From Pseudomonas rustica (GTDB lineage Bacteria; Pseudomonadota; Gammaproteobacteria; Pseudomonadales; Pseudomonadaceae), in contig NZ_JAGYHF010000004.1 of the NCBI RefSeq assembly GCF_018336155.1, forward strand, positions 1 to 64,000: DNA of 64,000 nucleotides, given 5' to 3'. The translations under genes and the position numbers were made by a program. Positions 55,274 to 64,000 of the stretch are shown piece after piece. The notes under the pieces are model-generated. The model saw only the letters and a program-made list of their open reading frames with translations, was not told where the DNA came from and did no database searches. Numbering within the stretch: the stretch's first letter is position 1; the number at the start of each line of letters is the position of its first letter.

Positions 55274-56323
55274 ATGAACAAAACAATAAAAAACCCAGCT
55301 TATGCCGCGCCGATCAGCGCGCCCCGGCAACTGCTCAGCCGTTGCCGACAGATCGGCCCCGGCCTGCTGGTGAGTCTGGCAATCGCCATGGCGTCAGCCT
55401 TTATCGCCGATCATTACGGCGGCCCGACGCTGCTCTATGCCCTGCTGTTCGGCATGGCCTGTCACTTTCTCAGCGAGGATGGCCGCTGCCTGCCGGGCAT
55501 TGAATTCGCCGCACGCGCCCTGCTGCGCATCGGTGTTGCGTTGCTCGGGGCGCGAATTACCCTGGGGCAGATGGGATCGCTGGGCTGGGAAACCGTCCTT
55601 GCTGCGGTGTGCGCAGTGGCCGCGACGATTTCCATCGGCTGGCTGCTGGCGCGGATGTTGGGTGTGCGCGCCGATCTTGGCGTGTTGACCGGCGGTGCGG
55701 TGGCGATCTGCGGCGCGTCGGCAGCATTGGCGATCTCGGCGATTTTGCCCAAACACAAAGACAGCGAGCGCGATACGTTGTTGACCGTGGTCGGTGTGAC
55801 CAGCCTGTCGACCGTGGCGATGATCACCTATCCGATCATCAGCAAACTGTTGGGATTGTCGCCCGAGCAGGCCGGGATATTTCTCGGCGGCACGATTCAC
55901 GACGTGGCTCAGGTGGTCGGCGCCGGCTACATGATTTCGCCGGCGACCGGTGACATCGCCACGGTGGTGAAACTGTTGCGTGTGGCGTTGCTGGTGCCGG
56001 CGGTGGTGGTCATTGCCTGGATGTTTCGCCGTCAGCACAAAGCCTCCTCTGACAACAACCGACGGCTGCCGATGATCCCCGGATTTCTCCTGGCGTTTGT
56101 TTGCCTGGTGGCGATCAACAGCGGTGGCTTGCTGGCGCCCTCGGTGTCCGACGCAATGAATGAATTGTCACGCGGCTGTCTGGTGATCGCCATCTCAGCG
56201 CTGGGCCTGAAAACCTCGCTGCAAAAACTCGCCTCGGTCGGTTGGCGACCGATTGCCCTGCTGGTCGGTGAGACGGTGTTCCTTGCCGCACTGGTTATCG
56301 GCCTGTTGTTCCTCAGTCGATAA
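55274..56323 (+). CDS. YeiH-family (UPF0324) putative sulfate exporter
   Basis: This 349-residue membrane protein has about ten TM helices with FGMACHFLSEDGRCLPGIEF, RIGVALLGARITLGQMGSLG, GVLTGGAVAICGASAALAIS and LGGTIHDVAQVVGAGYMIS, the COG2855/PF03601 family. Members found with sulfonate-degradation genes are annotated as sulfate exporters; the transport role is mostly predicted. That fits a pathway that liberates sulfite or sulfate. Starts 31 bp after the GFA gene. Confidence 0.87.
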   Translation: MNKTIKNPAYAAPISAPRQLLSRCRQIGPGLLVSLAIAMASAFIADHYGGPTLLYALLFGMACHFLSEDGRCLPGIEFAARALLRIGVALLGARITLGQMGSLGWETVLAAVCAVAATISIGWLLARMLGVRADLGVLTGGAVAICGASAALAISAILPKHKDSERDTLLTVVGVTSLSTVAMITYPIISKLLGLSPEQAGIFLGGTIHDVAQVVGAGYMISPATGDIATVVKLLRVALLVPAVVVIAWMFRRQHKASSDNNRRLPMIPGFLLAFVCLVAINSGGLLAPSVSDAMNELSRGCLVIAISALGLKTSLQKLASVGWRPIALLVGETVFLAALVIGLLFLSR

Positions 56324-56411
56324 ATCGCTTTTTTTAACTGCGCTTCACCCACATCACCTCGTTCAACCGAGGTGCGAACTTCCACGCGACCACAATCATG
56401 AGTACCCCACC

Positions 56412-57785
56412 ATGAAAACAACAAAAACACTCGCGCATATCGCTACTTTGAGCCTTTCGTTGCTGGCCACTGGTGTCATGGCCAAGGTTTCTCCCGAAGA
56501 AGCGGCGCAACTGGGCACGACGCTGACGCCGATGGGCGCGGTGAAAGCCGCCAATGCCGATGGCAGCATTCCGGCCTGGAGCGGTGGCTTGCCGACCAGT
56601 GCCGGCAGCGTCGATGCCAAGGGCTTCCTGAGCGACCCGTTCGCCAATGAGAAAGCGCTTTTTGTGATCACCGCGGCCACCGCCGAAAAGTACAAAGACA
56701 AGCTCACGGCCGGGCAACTGGCGCTGTTCAAGCGTTACCCCGAGACCTACAAAATCCCGGTCTACCCGACGCATCGCACGGCGTCCGCGCCGGCGGACAT
56801 TTATTCGGTGATCAAAAACAGCGCGGTCAAAACCGAGGAAGTCGACGGCGGCAATGGCCTGAGCGGTTTTAGCGACACGCGCTACTACGCGTTTCCTATT
56901 CCGAAAAACGGCGTTGAAGTGCTGTGGAATCACCTGACCCGCTATCGCGGCGGCAACCTCAACCGCTTGGCCACCCGTGTTCAGCCGCAAGCCAACGGCG
57001 ACTTCAACATGGTGCAACTGGAGGACGAGATTTCCTATCCGCGCGAACTGCCTGACCTCGACAAGAGCAAAGCCGAAAACATCCTGTTCTATTTCATCCA
57101 GCGCATCACCGGGCCTGCGCGCCTGGCGGGCAATGTGCTGCTGATCCACGAGACCATCGATCAAGTCAAAGAACCCCGCGATGCCTGGCTGTACAACGCC
57201 GGCCAGCGCCGCGTTCGCCGTGCGCCACAAGTGGCCTACGACGGCCCGGCCACTGCCGCCGATGGACTGGCGACGACTGACAACTACGACATGTTCAACG
57301 GCGCGCCCGACCGTTACACCTGGGAACTGGTCGGCAAAAAAGAACTGTATATCCCCTACAACAGCTACAAGCTCGACTCGCCGAACCTCAAGTACGCCGA
57401 CATTCTCAAGGCCGGCCACATCAACCAGGATCTGACGCGATATGAACTGCACCGCGTTTGGGAAGTGGTGGCCAAACTCAAACCGGGTGAGCGCCACATC
57501 TATGCGGTTCGCCACATGTACTTCGATGAAGACACCTGGCAACTGGCGGAAGTCGACCACTACGACGGTCGCGGCCAACTCTGGCGCGTCGGCGAAGGCC
57601 ACGCCCAGCAGTACTACCACAAGCAAGTCCCGGGCTACACCGCCGAAGCGCTCTACGACCTGCAATCGGGCCGCTACTCAGTGCTGGGCTTGAAGAACGA
57701 AGAGAAACGCAGCATCGAGTTCGGCGCAACGGCCTCGGCAGCCAGCTACACCCCGGCGGCACTGCGCCAGGCTGGCGTTCGTTAG
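56412..57785 (+). CDS. DUF1329 outer-membrane-associated protein
   Basis: This 457-residue protein has a signal peptide (MKTTKTLAHIATLSLSLLAT to GVMAKVSPEEA) and the DUF1329 body: LGTTLTPMGAVKAANADGSIPA, KRYPETYKIPVYPTHRTAS, RYRGGNLNR, QRITGPARLAGNV and YNAGQRRVRRAP. DUF1329 proteins have a LolB/LppX-like fold and are often encoded beside DUF1302 or pathways for hydrophobic or aromatic compounds. It is the last gene of the operon, 89 bp from YeiH. Role unknown; periplasmic handling of a substrate is inferred. Confidence 0.87.
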   Translation: MKTTKTLAHIATLSLSLLATGVMAKVSPEEAAQLGTTLTPMGAVKAANADGSIPAWSGGLPTSAGSVDAKGFLSDPFANEKALFVITAATAEKYKDKLTAGQLALFKRYPETYKIPVYPTHRTASAPADIYSVIKNSAVKTEEVDGGNGLSGFSDTRYYAFPIPKNGVEVLWNHLTRYRGGNLNRLATRVQPQANGDFNMVQLEDEISYPRELPDLDKSKAENILFYFIQRITGPARLAGNVLLIHETIDQVKEPRDAWLYNAGQRRVRRAPQVAYDGPATAADGLATTDNYDMFNGAPDRYTWELVGKKELYIPYNSYKLDSPNLKYADILKAGHINQDLTRYELHRVWEVVAKLKPGERHIYAVRHMYFDEDTWQLAEVDHYDGRGQLWRVGEGHAQQYYHKQVPGYTAEALYDLQSGRYSVLGLKNEEKRSIEFGATASAASYTPAALRQAGVR

Positions 57786-57799
57786 CAAGTGTAGGGGCA

Positions 57800-58497
57800 G
57801 AGCTTGTTCGCGCAGATGGCGGCAGATCCAACACCAATGTGGCTGCCCCATCGCTTTCGCGAGCAGGCTCGCTCCCACAGGGGCTTTGTGTTCTGACTCA
57901 GATTTTATGTACGACAGAAAATCTGTAGGAGCTGAGCTTGCTCGCGAAGGCAGCGGCACATCCAACATCAATGTAGCTGACCGACCGCTTTCGCGAGCAA
58001 GCCCGCTCCTACAGGGGATTTGTGGTGTGTACCGGATTTTGTGTACGCCTGAGAAACCTGTGGGAGCGAGCCTGCTCGCGAAGGCGGCGGCACATTCAAC
58101 ATCACTGTGGCTGACCCACCGCTTTCGCGAGCAGGCTCGCTCCTACAGGGGATTTGTGGTGCGTCTCGGATTTTGTGTACACCAATGAAACCTGTGGGAG
58201 CGAGCCTGCTCGCGAAGACGTCGGCACGTTCAATATCAATGTGCCTGACCCACCGCTTTCGCGAGCAAGCTCGCCCCACAGGGGATTGGTGTTCTAACTC
58301 AGATTTTGTGTACGACAGAAAATCTGTAGGAGCTGAGCTTGCTCGCGAAGACGGCGGCAGATCCGGCATCACTGTGGCTGACAAACCGCTTTCGCGAGCA
58401 AGCTCGGCTCCTACAGGGGATTTGTGGTGCGTCTCGGGTTTTGTGCACGACAGGGAAACCTGTAGGAGTGAGCCTGCTCGCGAAAGCGGCAGCCCGA
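57800..58497. repeat. REPIN array, ~135-bp period
   Basis: About 700 bp of alternating REP cores. The segment GTACGACAGAAAATCTGTAG at about 57910 recurs at about 58310, three periods of ~134 bp. It fills the gap between the DUF1329 gene and napC. Open frames there are repeat artefacts. Confidence 0.92.
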
Positions 58498-58517
58498 TCA
58501 ACACTAACCCCCCTGAA

Positions 58518-59114
58518 TCACCACCCCTTCACCCCACTCATGTCCGGCAACTTATGCGCGATGCCCTTATGGCAATCAATGCATGTCGCCTCGCCATTCG
58601 CCAGCGCTGTCGAGTGCATCGCCGCCGCGCGTTTGCCCTGGCGGGTAAAGTCCATGAACTCGAAGTTATGGCAGTTCCGGCACTCGCGTGAATCATTGGC
58701 CTTAAGCCTCGCCCATTCATGCTCCGCCAGTTCACGGCGCAGTGTGAGGAACTTGTCGCGGGTATCAATCGTGCCAAACAACTTGCCCCACACTTCCTTC
58801 GACGCCTGCATCTTGCGCGCGATCTTGTGTGTCCACTCATGCGGCACGTGGCAATCCGGGCAACTGGCGCGTACACCGGAACGGTTGGTGTAGTGGATGG
58901 TGTCCTGCAACTCGACATAGACGTTGTCGCGCATCTCGTGGCACGAAATGCAGAACTTCTCGGTGTTGGTCATCTCCAGCGCGGTATTGAATCCGCCCCA
59001 GAAAATGATCCCGGCAACAAACCCGCCCAACGTCAAAAAACCCAGGCTGTAATAAACGCTCGGCCGACAGAGGATACCCCAGTAATCCTTAAGCAGGGCG
59101 AACAGTGCTTTCAT
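58518..59114 (-). CDS. napC: Tetraheme c-type cytochrome NapC
   Basis: NapC passes electrons from menaquinol/ubiquinol to NapB. This 198-residue protein has one N-terminal TM anchor (about 17-40, [18 protein letters not shown]) and four CxxCH heme sites: CISCH, CPDCH, CRNCH and CIDCH. Length matches the family. It is the last gene of the napEDABC operon, 9 bp after napB. Confidence 0.95.
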   Translation of the reverse strand: MKALFALLKDYWGILCRPSVYYSLGFLTLGGFVAGIIFWGGFNTALEMTNTEKFCISCHEMRDNVYVELQDTIHYTNRSGVRASCPDCHVPHEWTHKIARKMQASKEVWGKLFGTIDTRDKFLTLRRELAEHEWARLKANDSRECRNCHNFEFMDFTRQGKRAAAMHSTALANGEATCIDCHKGIAHKLPDMSGVKGW

Positions 59115-59123
59115 GGCGCCTCC

Positions 59124-59609
59124 TCAAGGTTTCTGCGCAGCATTGGCGTCGTCTTGCAGGATCTTGTCGATGGTTTCAAAGCTGTTGCCCACCAACGGCT
59201 GCACCTCTTTTTGCGGCACGTGGCACTGGTTGCAGAAGTAGCGACGCGGTGACACCGCCGCCAATGCCTGGCCATCGCGATCCATGTAATGCGTGATGCT
59301 GATCGCGGTCGCCTGACTGCGCGCACTGTTTGCGCGGCTGTGACACGACAGGCATTTGTTGCCGTTCTTGTCGATCTGATAGCCGCGAATGCTGTGCGGA
59401 ATCGTCGGTGGTTGATCCGGGTAATTGCGCTCGCGCTTGAGATCCTTGTTCTCGTCGTTGGCAATCGGCGGCGCGGGCGAGTTCTGGGTGATGGTGCCGC
59501 CCAGACGCCGGCCGTCGGGGGCCGGTGCATCCAGCGGGTAATCGACTTCAGCGGCAATCGTCACGCCGATCACGGCGAGCAATACCCACGGCAGGATTCG
59601 AAAAGGCAT
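59124..59609 (-). CDS. napB: Diheme cytochrome c NapB
   Basis: NapB is the small periplasmic subunit of nitrate reductase. ATG 59609 gives a signal peptide (MPFRILPWVLLAVIGVTIAA) and 161 residues with two heme sites, CLSCH and CNQCH, plus PPTIPHSIRGYQIDKNGNKC. A frame open further upstream is not signal-like. 11 bp after napA. Confidence 0.94.
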   Translation of the reverse strand: MPFRILPWVLLAVIGVTIAAEVDYPLDAPAPDGRRLGGTITQNSPAPPIANDENKDLKRERNYPDQPPTIPHSIRGYQIDKNGNKCLSCHSRANSARSQATAISITHYMDRDGQALAAVSPRRYFCNQCHVPQKEVQPLVGNSFETIDKILQDDANAAQKP

Positions 59610-59620
59610 CACGGTTCTCC

Positions 59621-62125
59621 TCAAGCCGCGCTGATCAACTCGATGCGGATGGCGCATTTCTTGTAGTCGGTCTGCTTGGAGATTGGGTCAGTGGCGTCGA
59701 GCGTGACTTTGTTGATCAACTTGTTGGCGTCGAAAAACGGCACGAAGACTAATCCGCGCGGCGGTTTATTGCGTCCGCGCGTTTCAATGCGCGCACGGAT
59801 TTCCCCGCGTCGGCTGATCAGCTTCACCTCGCTGCCACGCCGTGCCTTCAAGGCTTTCGCGTCCTCGGGGTGCATGTAAACCAACGCATCCGGCACCGCT
59901 TTATAGAGCTCCTCGACCCGTTGCGTCATGGTGCCCGTGTGCCAATGTTCGAGCACCCGGCCGGTGCTCAACCAGAACGGGAAGTCCGCATCCGGCGCTT
60001 CCGCCGGCGGCTCGTAAGGTAAGGCGAAAATGATCGCCTTCTTGTCCGGGTACCCGTAAAACTGCACCTCGCTGCCGGCCTCGACATACGGATCGAGCCC
60101 CTCGCGATAGCGCCATCGGGTTTCCTTGCCGTCGACCACCGGCCAGCGCAGACCGCGTTCGTCATGATAGCGATCGAAGGCCGCGAGATCATGGCCGTGG
60201 CCGCGACCGAATTGCGCGTACTCCTCGAACAGACCTTTCTGTACGTAAAAACCGAAGGCCTTGGCCTCGTCATTTTTGAAGCCGGCCACAATCTGCTCGA
60301 CCGGGAACTGGTCGACCTGACCGTTCTTGAACAGCACCTCAAACAGACTTTTGCCCTTGTACTCCGGCGCACTCGCCAGCAACTCGGCAGGCCAGACTTC
60401 ATCGGTGGTAAAGCGCTTGGAAAACTCCATCAACTGCCACAGATCCGACTTCGCATCGCCCGGCGCGCTGACCAACTGATGCCAGAATTGCGTACGCCGC
60501 TCCGCGTTGCCAAACGCGCCCTCCTTCTCCACCCACATCGCGCTGGGCAGAATCAGATCGGCAGCCTGGGCAGACACCGTCGGGTAAACATCCGACACGA
60601 TCACGAAGTTGTCGGGCTTGCGCCAACCGGGCAACACCTCCTGCATGATGTTCGGCCCGGCGTGCATGTTATTGCTGGCCTGCGTCCAGTAAACATTGAG
60701 CACGCCGTCCTTGAGCATGCGGCTCTGCTGCACCGCGTGGAAGCCGACTTTCTCCTGAATCGTGCCGGCCGGCAGCTTCCAGATCTTCTCCGCCGTGGCC
60801 CGATGTTTGGGATTGGTCACCACCAGATCAGCCGGCAAACGATGGGAAAACGTACCCACTTCACGCGCAGTGCCGCACGCCGAAGGCTGGCCCGTCAGCG
60901 AGAACGGACTGTTGCCCGGCTCGCTGATCTTGCCGGTGAGCAAATGAATGTTGTAGATCAGGTTGTTCGCCCAAACCCCGCGCGTGTGCTGGTTGAAACC
61001 CATCGTCCAGAACGACACGACCTTGCGTTTAGGGTCGGCGTACAACTCGGCAAGGCTCTTGAGCCGCTCAGCGGAAACGCCGGTTTCTTTCGCCGTGCGC
61101 TCAAGCGTGTAGGGTTTGACGAACGCGGCGTATTGCTCGAACGACATGTCCGTCCACGTGTTGGCCTTGTCGGCATTTTTCGCCTGTTTCTCCCGTGGAT
61201 CGTCCGGGCGCAAGCCGTAACCGATGTCATCGGCACCTTTGGCGAAGCGCGTGTGTTTGCTGATGAAATCCTGATTCACCGCGCCGGTTTCGATGATGTG
61301 ATTGGCGATGTAATTGAGGATCAGCAGATCGGTTTGCGGCTTGAACACCATCGGGATATCGGCCAGTTCGAAACTGCGATGCTCGAAAGTCGACAGCACC
61401 GCGACCTTCACATTCGGCTGGCTCAAGCGCCGATCGGTCACGCGACTCCAGAGAATCGGATGCATCTCGGCCATGTTCGAACCCCAGAGCACAAAGGCGT
61501 CCGTGACTTCGATGTCGTCGTAGCAGCCCATCGGCTCATCCGCGCCAAACGTGCGCATAAAACCCATCACCGCCGAGGCCATGCAGTGGCGCGCATTGGG
61601 GTCGATGTTGTTGCTGCGAAAACCGGCCTTCATCAACTTGTTGGCGGCGTAGCCTTCCCAGACCGTCCACTGCCCGGAACCGAACATGCCCACGGACTCG
61701 GGGCCTTTGGCTTTCAGGGCCTGCTTGAATTTCTCCTCCATGATGTCGAAAGCCTTGTCCCAACTGATCGCCTGAAACTCGCCCTGCTTGTCGAACTTGC
61801 CGTCCTTCATGCGCAACATCGGCTGGGTCAGACGGTCGACGCCGTACATGATTTTCGACAGAAAATAGCCTTTCACGCAGTTCAAGCCACGGTTGACCTC
61901 AGCCTTGACGTCGCCATGGGTGGCCACGACTTTGTTGTCGCGCGTCGCCACCATCACGCTGCAGCCCGTGCCGCAGAACCGGCACGGCGCCTTGTTCCAG
62001 TCCAGCGTGACCATGTCGGCTTCGGTGATCAGATTGCTCGCCGACGTGACAATCGGCAGCCCGGCGGCCGCTGCCGCAATCGCAGCGGCCTGGGCTTTGA
62101 CGAATTCGCGGCGCGACATGCTCAT
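59621..62125 (-). CDS. napA: Periplasmic nitrate reductase catalytic subunit NapA
   Basis: NapA reduces nitrate to nitrite in the periplasm with Mo-bis-MGD. The 834-residue protein starts with a Tat signal ([20 protein letters not shown]). The [4Fe-4S] site is [10 protein letters not shown]...NRGLNCVKG (four Cys). The Mo ligand Cys lies in [19 protein letters not shown]. Its ATG overlaps the napD stop by 4 nt. The Pseudomonas enzyme can serve redox balancing rather than full denitrification; no nitrite reductase genes are in the window. Confidence 0.97.
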   Translation of the reverse strand: MSMSRREFVKAQAAAIAAAAAGLPIVTSASNLITEADMVTLDWNKAPCRFCGTGCSVMVATRDNKVVATHGDVKAEVNRGLNCVKGYFLSKIMYGVDRLTQPMLRMKDGKFDKQGEFQAISWDKAFDIMEEKFKQALKAKGPESVGMFGSGQWTVWEGYAANKLMKAGFRSNNIDPNARHCMASAVMGFMRTFGADEPMGCYDDIEVTDAFVLWGSNMAEMHPILWSRVTDRRLSQPNVKVAVLSTFEHRSFELADIPMVFKPQTDLLILNYIANHIIETGAVNQDFISKHTRFAKGADDIGYGLRPDDPREKQAKNADKANTWTDMSFEQYAAFVKPYTLERTAKETGVSAERLKSLAELYADPKRKVVSFWTMGFNQHTRGVWANNLIYNIHLLTGKISEPGNSPFSLTGQPSACGTAREVGTFSHRLPADLVVTNPKHRATAEKIWKLPAGTIQEKVGFHAVQQSRMLKDGVLNVYWTQASNNMHAGPNIMQEVLPGWRKPDNFVIVSDVYPTVSAQAADLILPSAMWVEKEGAFGNAERRTQFWHQLVSAPGDAKSDLWQLMEFSKRFTTDEVWPAELLASAPEYKGKSLFEVLFKNGQVDQFPVEQIVAGFKNDEAKAFGFYVQKGLFEEYAQFGRGHGHDLAAFDRYHDERGLRWPVVDGKETRWRYREGLDPYVEAGSEVQFYGYPDKKAIIFALPYEPPAEAPDADFPFWLSTGRVLEHWHTGTMTQRVEELYKAVPDALVYMHPEDAKALKARRGSEVKLISRRGEIRARIETRGRNKPPRGLVFVPFFDANKLINKVTLDATDPISKQTDYKKCAIRIELISAA

Positions 62126-62382
62126 TGGGAGTCTCCTGCGGGTTCGAGGAGTTCGTGATAGATCAACGCGGCGTTGAGCACACCGGGCAAGTTATTGATC
62201 TGTTCAATACGTTGCAGGATCTGGTTTTCGTGCGTGGCCTCAAGTACCACCACGAGTTTTCCGGCAGCACTTTCATGATGCAACTCCAGACCGTCCAACA
62301 AACGCAAGTTGGCTTTAACCGCATCAAACAGTTCTGGCCGGGCAAGTACCACAAGGCTGGCGATATGCAGCGCTTCTTCCAT
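62122..62382 (-). CDS. napD: NapD chaperone for NapA
   Basis: This 86-residue protein ([20 protein letters not shown]) is the ferredoxin-like-fold NapD, which binds the NapA Tat signal and holds back export until the cofactor is loaded. Overlaps napA by 4 nt. The C-terminal end is short but complete. Confidence 0.9.
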   Translation of the reverse strand: MEEALHIASLVVLARPELFDAVKANLRLLDGLELHHESAAGKLVVVLEATHENQILQRIEQINNLPGVLNAALIYHELLEPAGDSQ

Positions 62383-62412
62383 GTGCTGACTCCAACAGAG
62401 TGCTGAGGACGA

Positions 62413-62589
62413 TCAGTTAGGCGGCCCGGGCGGGCCATAGAACATTTGGAAAAACCAGATCATGAAACCGTAACCACCGACGATGGCGATGGAAAGCAAT
62501 GGAAACAGGCACACGACCAGGAAAAGGAATAGACGCGTTTCCTTGCGGCGCTGAGTTTTTGGCTCATTTGGCTCGTTGAATGTTGGCAC
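62413..62589 (-). CDS. napE: NapE small membrane protein
   Basis: A 58-residue frame with GTG start at 62589 and GGAGG 7 nt upstream encodes NEPNEPKTQRRKETRLFLFL followed by one TM helix and YGFMIWFFQMFYGPPGPPN, the NapE pattern. It is too short for many gene finders. NapE function is unknown; it is the first gene of the napEDABC operon (30 bp before napD). Confidence 0.9.
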   Translation of the reverse strand: MPTFNEPNEPKTQRRKETRLFLFLVVCLFPLLSIAIVGGYGFMIWFFQMFYGPPGPPN

Positions 62590-62834
62590 TGTGATGCCTC
62601 CGGCCTGATGGGGAATCAGACTAGAACAGTTGGCAAAAACACAACGGCGAGAGAGGGGTTTTAGCGATCAATGGCAACTTTATTAGTTGGGTTAGTGCGA
62701 TTGGGTTTAGCCGGTGAAGTTGTTAAAGCTTTTAGAAACTAAACACCGCGCACCGCGTTTCATTCGCAACTAATATAATTTCTTATTAAAAGAAAATGAG
62801 CTTCGCCCTACCCCAAATTCCGCGTACAACCCCA
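62590..62834. promoter_or_regulatory. AT-rich region upstream of napE
   Basis: This 245-bp stretch must hold the napE promoter. It is clearly AT-rich around 62740-62800 (TAATATAATTTCTTATTAAAAG). A partial ANR/FNR half-site TTGATCGCT is seen on the minus strand at about 62663-62671, but the second half is poor, so I do not call an ANR box. A 23-codon open frame (62671-62742, plus strand) is present but unsupported. Confidence 0.4.
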
Positions 62835-63288
62835 ACCCCTGTAGGAGCCGAGCTTGCTCGCGAAAGCGCCAGTACATTCACCATCCCCTCGCCTGACACA
62901 CCGCCTTCGCGAGCAAGCCCGCTCCCACAGTAAATTTGTGGTGTGCCCCGAATTCCATGTACGACAGAAACCCCCCTGTGGGAGCGAGCTTGCTCGCGAA
63001 GACGGCGGCACATTCAACATCACCTAACCCGACCCACCGCTTTCGCGAGCAAGCTCGCTCCCACAGTAAATTTGTGGTGTACCCCGAATTCCATGTACGA
63101 CAGAAACCCCCTGTGGGAGCGAGTTTGCTCGCGAAGGCGGCGGCACATCCAACATCACCTAACCTGACCCACCGCTTTCGCGAGCAAGCCCGCTCCCACA
63201 GTAAATTTGTGGTGTGCCCCGAATTCCATGTACGACAGAAAACCCCTGTGGGAGCGAGCTTGCTCGCGAAGAAGCCAGCACATTCAAC
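62835..63288. repeat. REPIN array, ~135-bp period
   Basis: Alternating REP cores with the spacer TTTGTGGTGTGCCCCGAATT at about 62935, 63072 and 63206 (spacing about 136 and 135 bp). With the next gene it fills 62590-63395; 63289-63395 shows no feature beyond the start region. Confidence 0.92.
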
Positions 63289-63395
63289 ACCTAAATAACT
63301 GCCACACCCTGCCCAGTCGCAACAATGGAAAACCACCCCCACCCTGCTAACCTCACCCCAACCCCGCTCAGCATCCCCCACCACTGGATACCTCG

Positions 63396-63755
63396 ATGAA
63401 CTTCCGATGTCCTGACTGCAACCATCTCGTCAGCCACATCCCGCCCACCCACAAATGCCCCGATTGCGGCCACTTCTCCCACGACTGGCTCATTGATGAC
63501 TGGGAAAGCTTTGCCGCCATCAAACGCAGGCACATCCACTACAACCTCATCATCATGGGCCTCGTCCTGATCAACATCCTGGCCGCCATCCTTTACCAAT
63601 CAACCAACCCCTTCCAGTGGCTGATAAACCTGATCTTCCTCCCCGCCTTCATCAGCTGGATCCTCTGCCGCAAGCAGCTCAGCCAAAAAGCCCACTACAA
63701 AGGGCATAAAGGCAACATCGTGTTCCCATGGTTCGCAGGCTTCGGCGGGCTATAA
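63396..63755 (+). CDS. Zinc-ribbon membrane protein, unknown
   Basis: This 119-residue protein has an N-terminal zinc ribbon (MNFRCPDCNHLV and KCPDCGHFSHDW; four Cys), then two hydrophobic segments (IHYNLIIMGLVLINILAAIL and LINLIFLPAFISWILCRKQL) and a short basic tail. It could be a membrane-anchored zinc protein; I do not recognise the family. Monocistronic between REPIN groups. Confidence 0.75.
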   Translation: MNFRCPDCNHLVSHIPPTHKCPDCGHFSHDWLIDDWESFAAIKRRHIHYNLIIMGLVLINILAAILYQSTNPFQWLINLIFLPAFISWILCRKQLSQKAHYKGHKGNIVFPWFAGFGGL

Positions 63756-63769
63756 CTAATCGCCAACCC

Positions 63770-63935
63770 CTGTAGGAGTGAGCCTGCTCGCGATAGCGCT
63801 CATCCAGCCAACATCAACATTGAATGACCCACCGCCATCGCGAGCAGGCTCACTTCTACAGGGATTTTGCATGCTTACCCAGGCCCCAAACCCGCCGCCG
63901 ACACTGTGGGAGCGGGCTTGCCCGCGAAGACGTCA
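63770..63935. repeat. REPIN/REP group
   Basis: Three REP cores in alternating orientation (CTGTAGGAGTGAGCCTGCTC at 63770, its partner GCGAGCAGGCTCACTTCTAC at about 63840, and GTGGGAGCGGGCTTGCCCGC at about 63907). The window ends soon after; the last 65 bp show nothing I can assign. Confidence 0.85.
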
Positions 63936-64000
63936 GCCCATCCAACCTAAACCCAACAGCCATAAGTCCCGCTCAACTATTCCCCAACAACCTCAACATA

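Noticed and set aside
60164..62158. A 664-codon plus-strand open frame antisense to napA
   Set aside because: napA is unmistakable on the other strand; the antisense frame has no family motif.
62660..62680. ANR/FNR box upstream of napE
   Set aside because: Only one half (TTGAT) matches the TTGAT-N4-ATCAA consensus; the other is poor.
62671..62742. A 23-codon hydrophobic plus-strand frame upstream of nap
   Set aside because: No ribosome site at a useful distance and no resemblance to a known small toxin; left as chance.

Overview
The window looks like chromosomal DNA of a fluorescent Pseudomonas (P. fluorescens group). The grounds are high GC, typical pseudomonad genes (agu agmatine genes, CIO-type bd oxidase, napEDABC, many LysR regulators), and many copies of the GTGGGAGC...GCTTGCTCGCGAA palindromic REP/REPIN family. 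No phage, transposase, integrase, CRISPR array or plasmid functions were seen. Species assignment is inference.

Layout. 0.4-2.6 kb: rlhA (23S rRNA hydroxylation) and a tRNA-Gln. 2.7-9 kb: an agmatine/polyamine block on the minus strand (aguA, a frameshifted aguB, a PotF-like binding protein, a Tat-exported agmatine deiminase paralogue, an AraC-type regulator) with a divergent LysR. 9-14 kb: a radical SAM protein with an unusual C-terminal motif, a LysR/RidA pair, a diguanylate cyclase and an SDR whose catalytic Tyr is Phe. 14.4-17.7 kb: a four-gene PhnD-type ABC transporter (selenate/phosphonate-like). 17.9-19.6 kb: an MHS-type MFS transporter with an in-frame TGA. 20-33 kb: small and housekeeping genes, including mntP behind a yybP-ykoY manganese riboswitch, a TPP enzyme, a yghU-type GST, a histidine kinase and a LysE exporter. 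33-47 kb: alcohol dehydrogenase, diguanylate cyclase, thioesterase, HIT protein, an OsmC-YcaO fusion, a hybrid histidine kinase, the CIO/bd oxidase, an AbrB-family membrane protein with its LysR, and a REPIN array. 47-57.8 kb: ppk2, then a TonB receptor, a LysR, and a six-gene co-directional set: SsuD-like flavin monooxygenase, flavin reductase with a C-terminal winged-helix-like domain, MFS transporter, GFA protein, YeiH-type exporter and DUF1329 protein. 58.5-62.6 kb: napEDABC. The end holds a REPIN array, a zinc-ribbon membrane protein and another REPIN group.

The best candidate for an undescribed system is 48.0-57.8 kb. I read it as import and flavin-dependent cleavage of an organosulfur compound, probably a sulfonate, with disposal of sulfite or sulfate. 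The monooxygenase keeps most SsuD active-site positions but has Gln where SsuD has His228. The reductase carries an extra domain like the autoinhibitory domain of the HPA-hydroxylase reductase C1. The substrate cannot be read from sequence. Two genes look freshly inactivated by one-base changes (aguB by a -1 shift in a C run; the MFS gene by an apparent Arg CGA to TGA). REPIN arrays show a ~135-bp period and a 268-bp double period, and repeats supply the stop codons of at least three genes.
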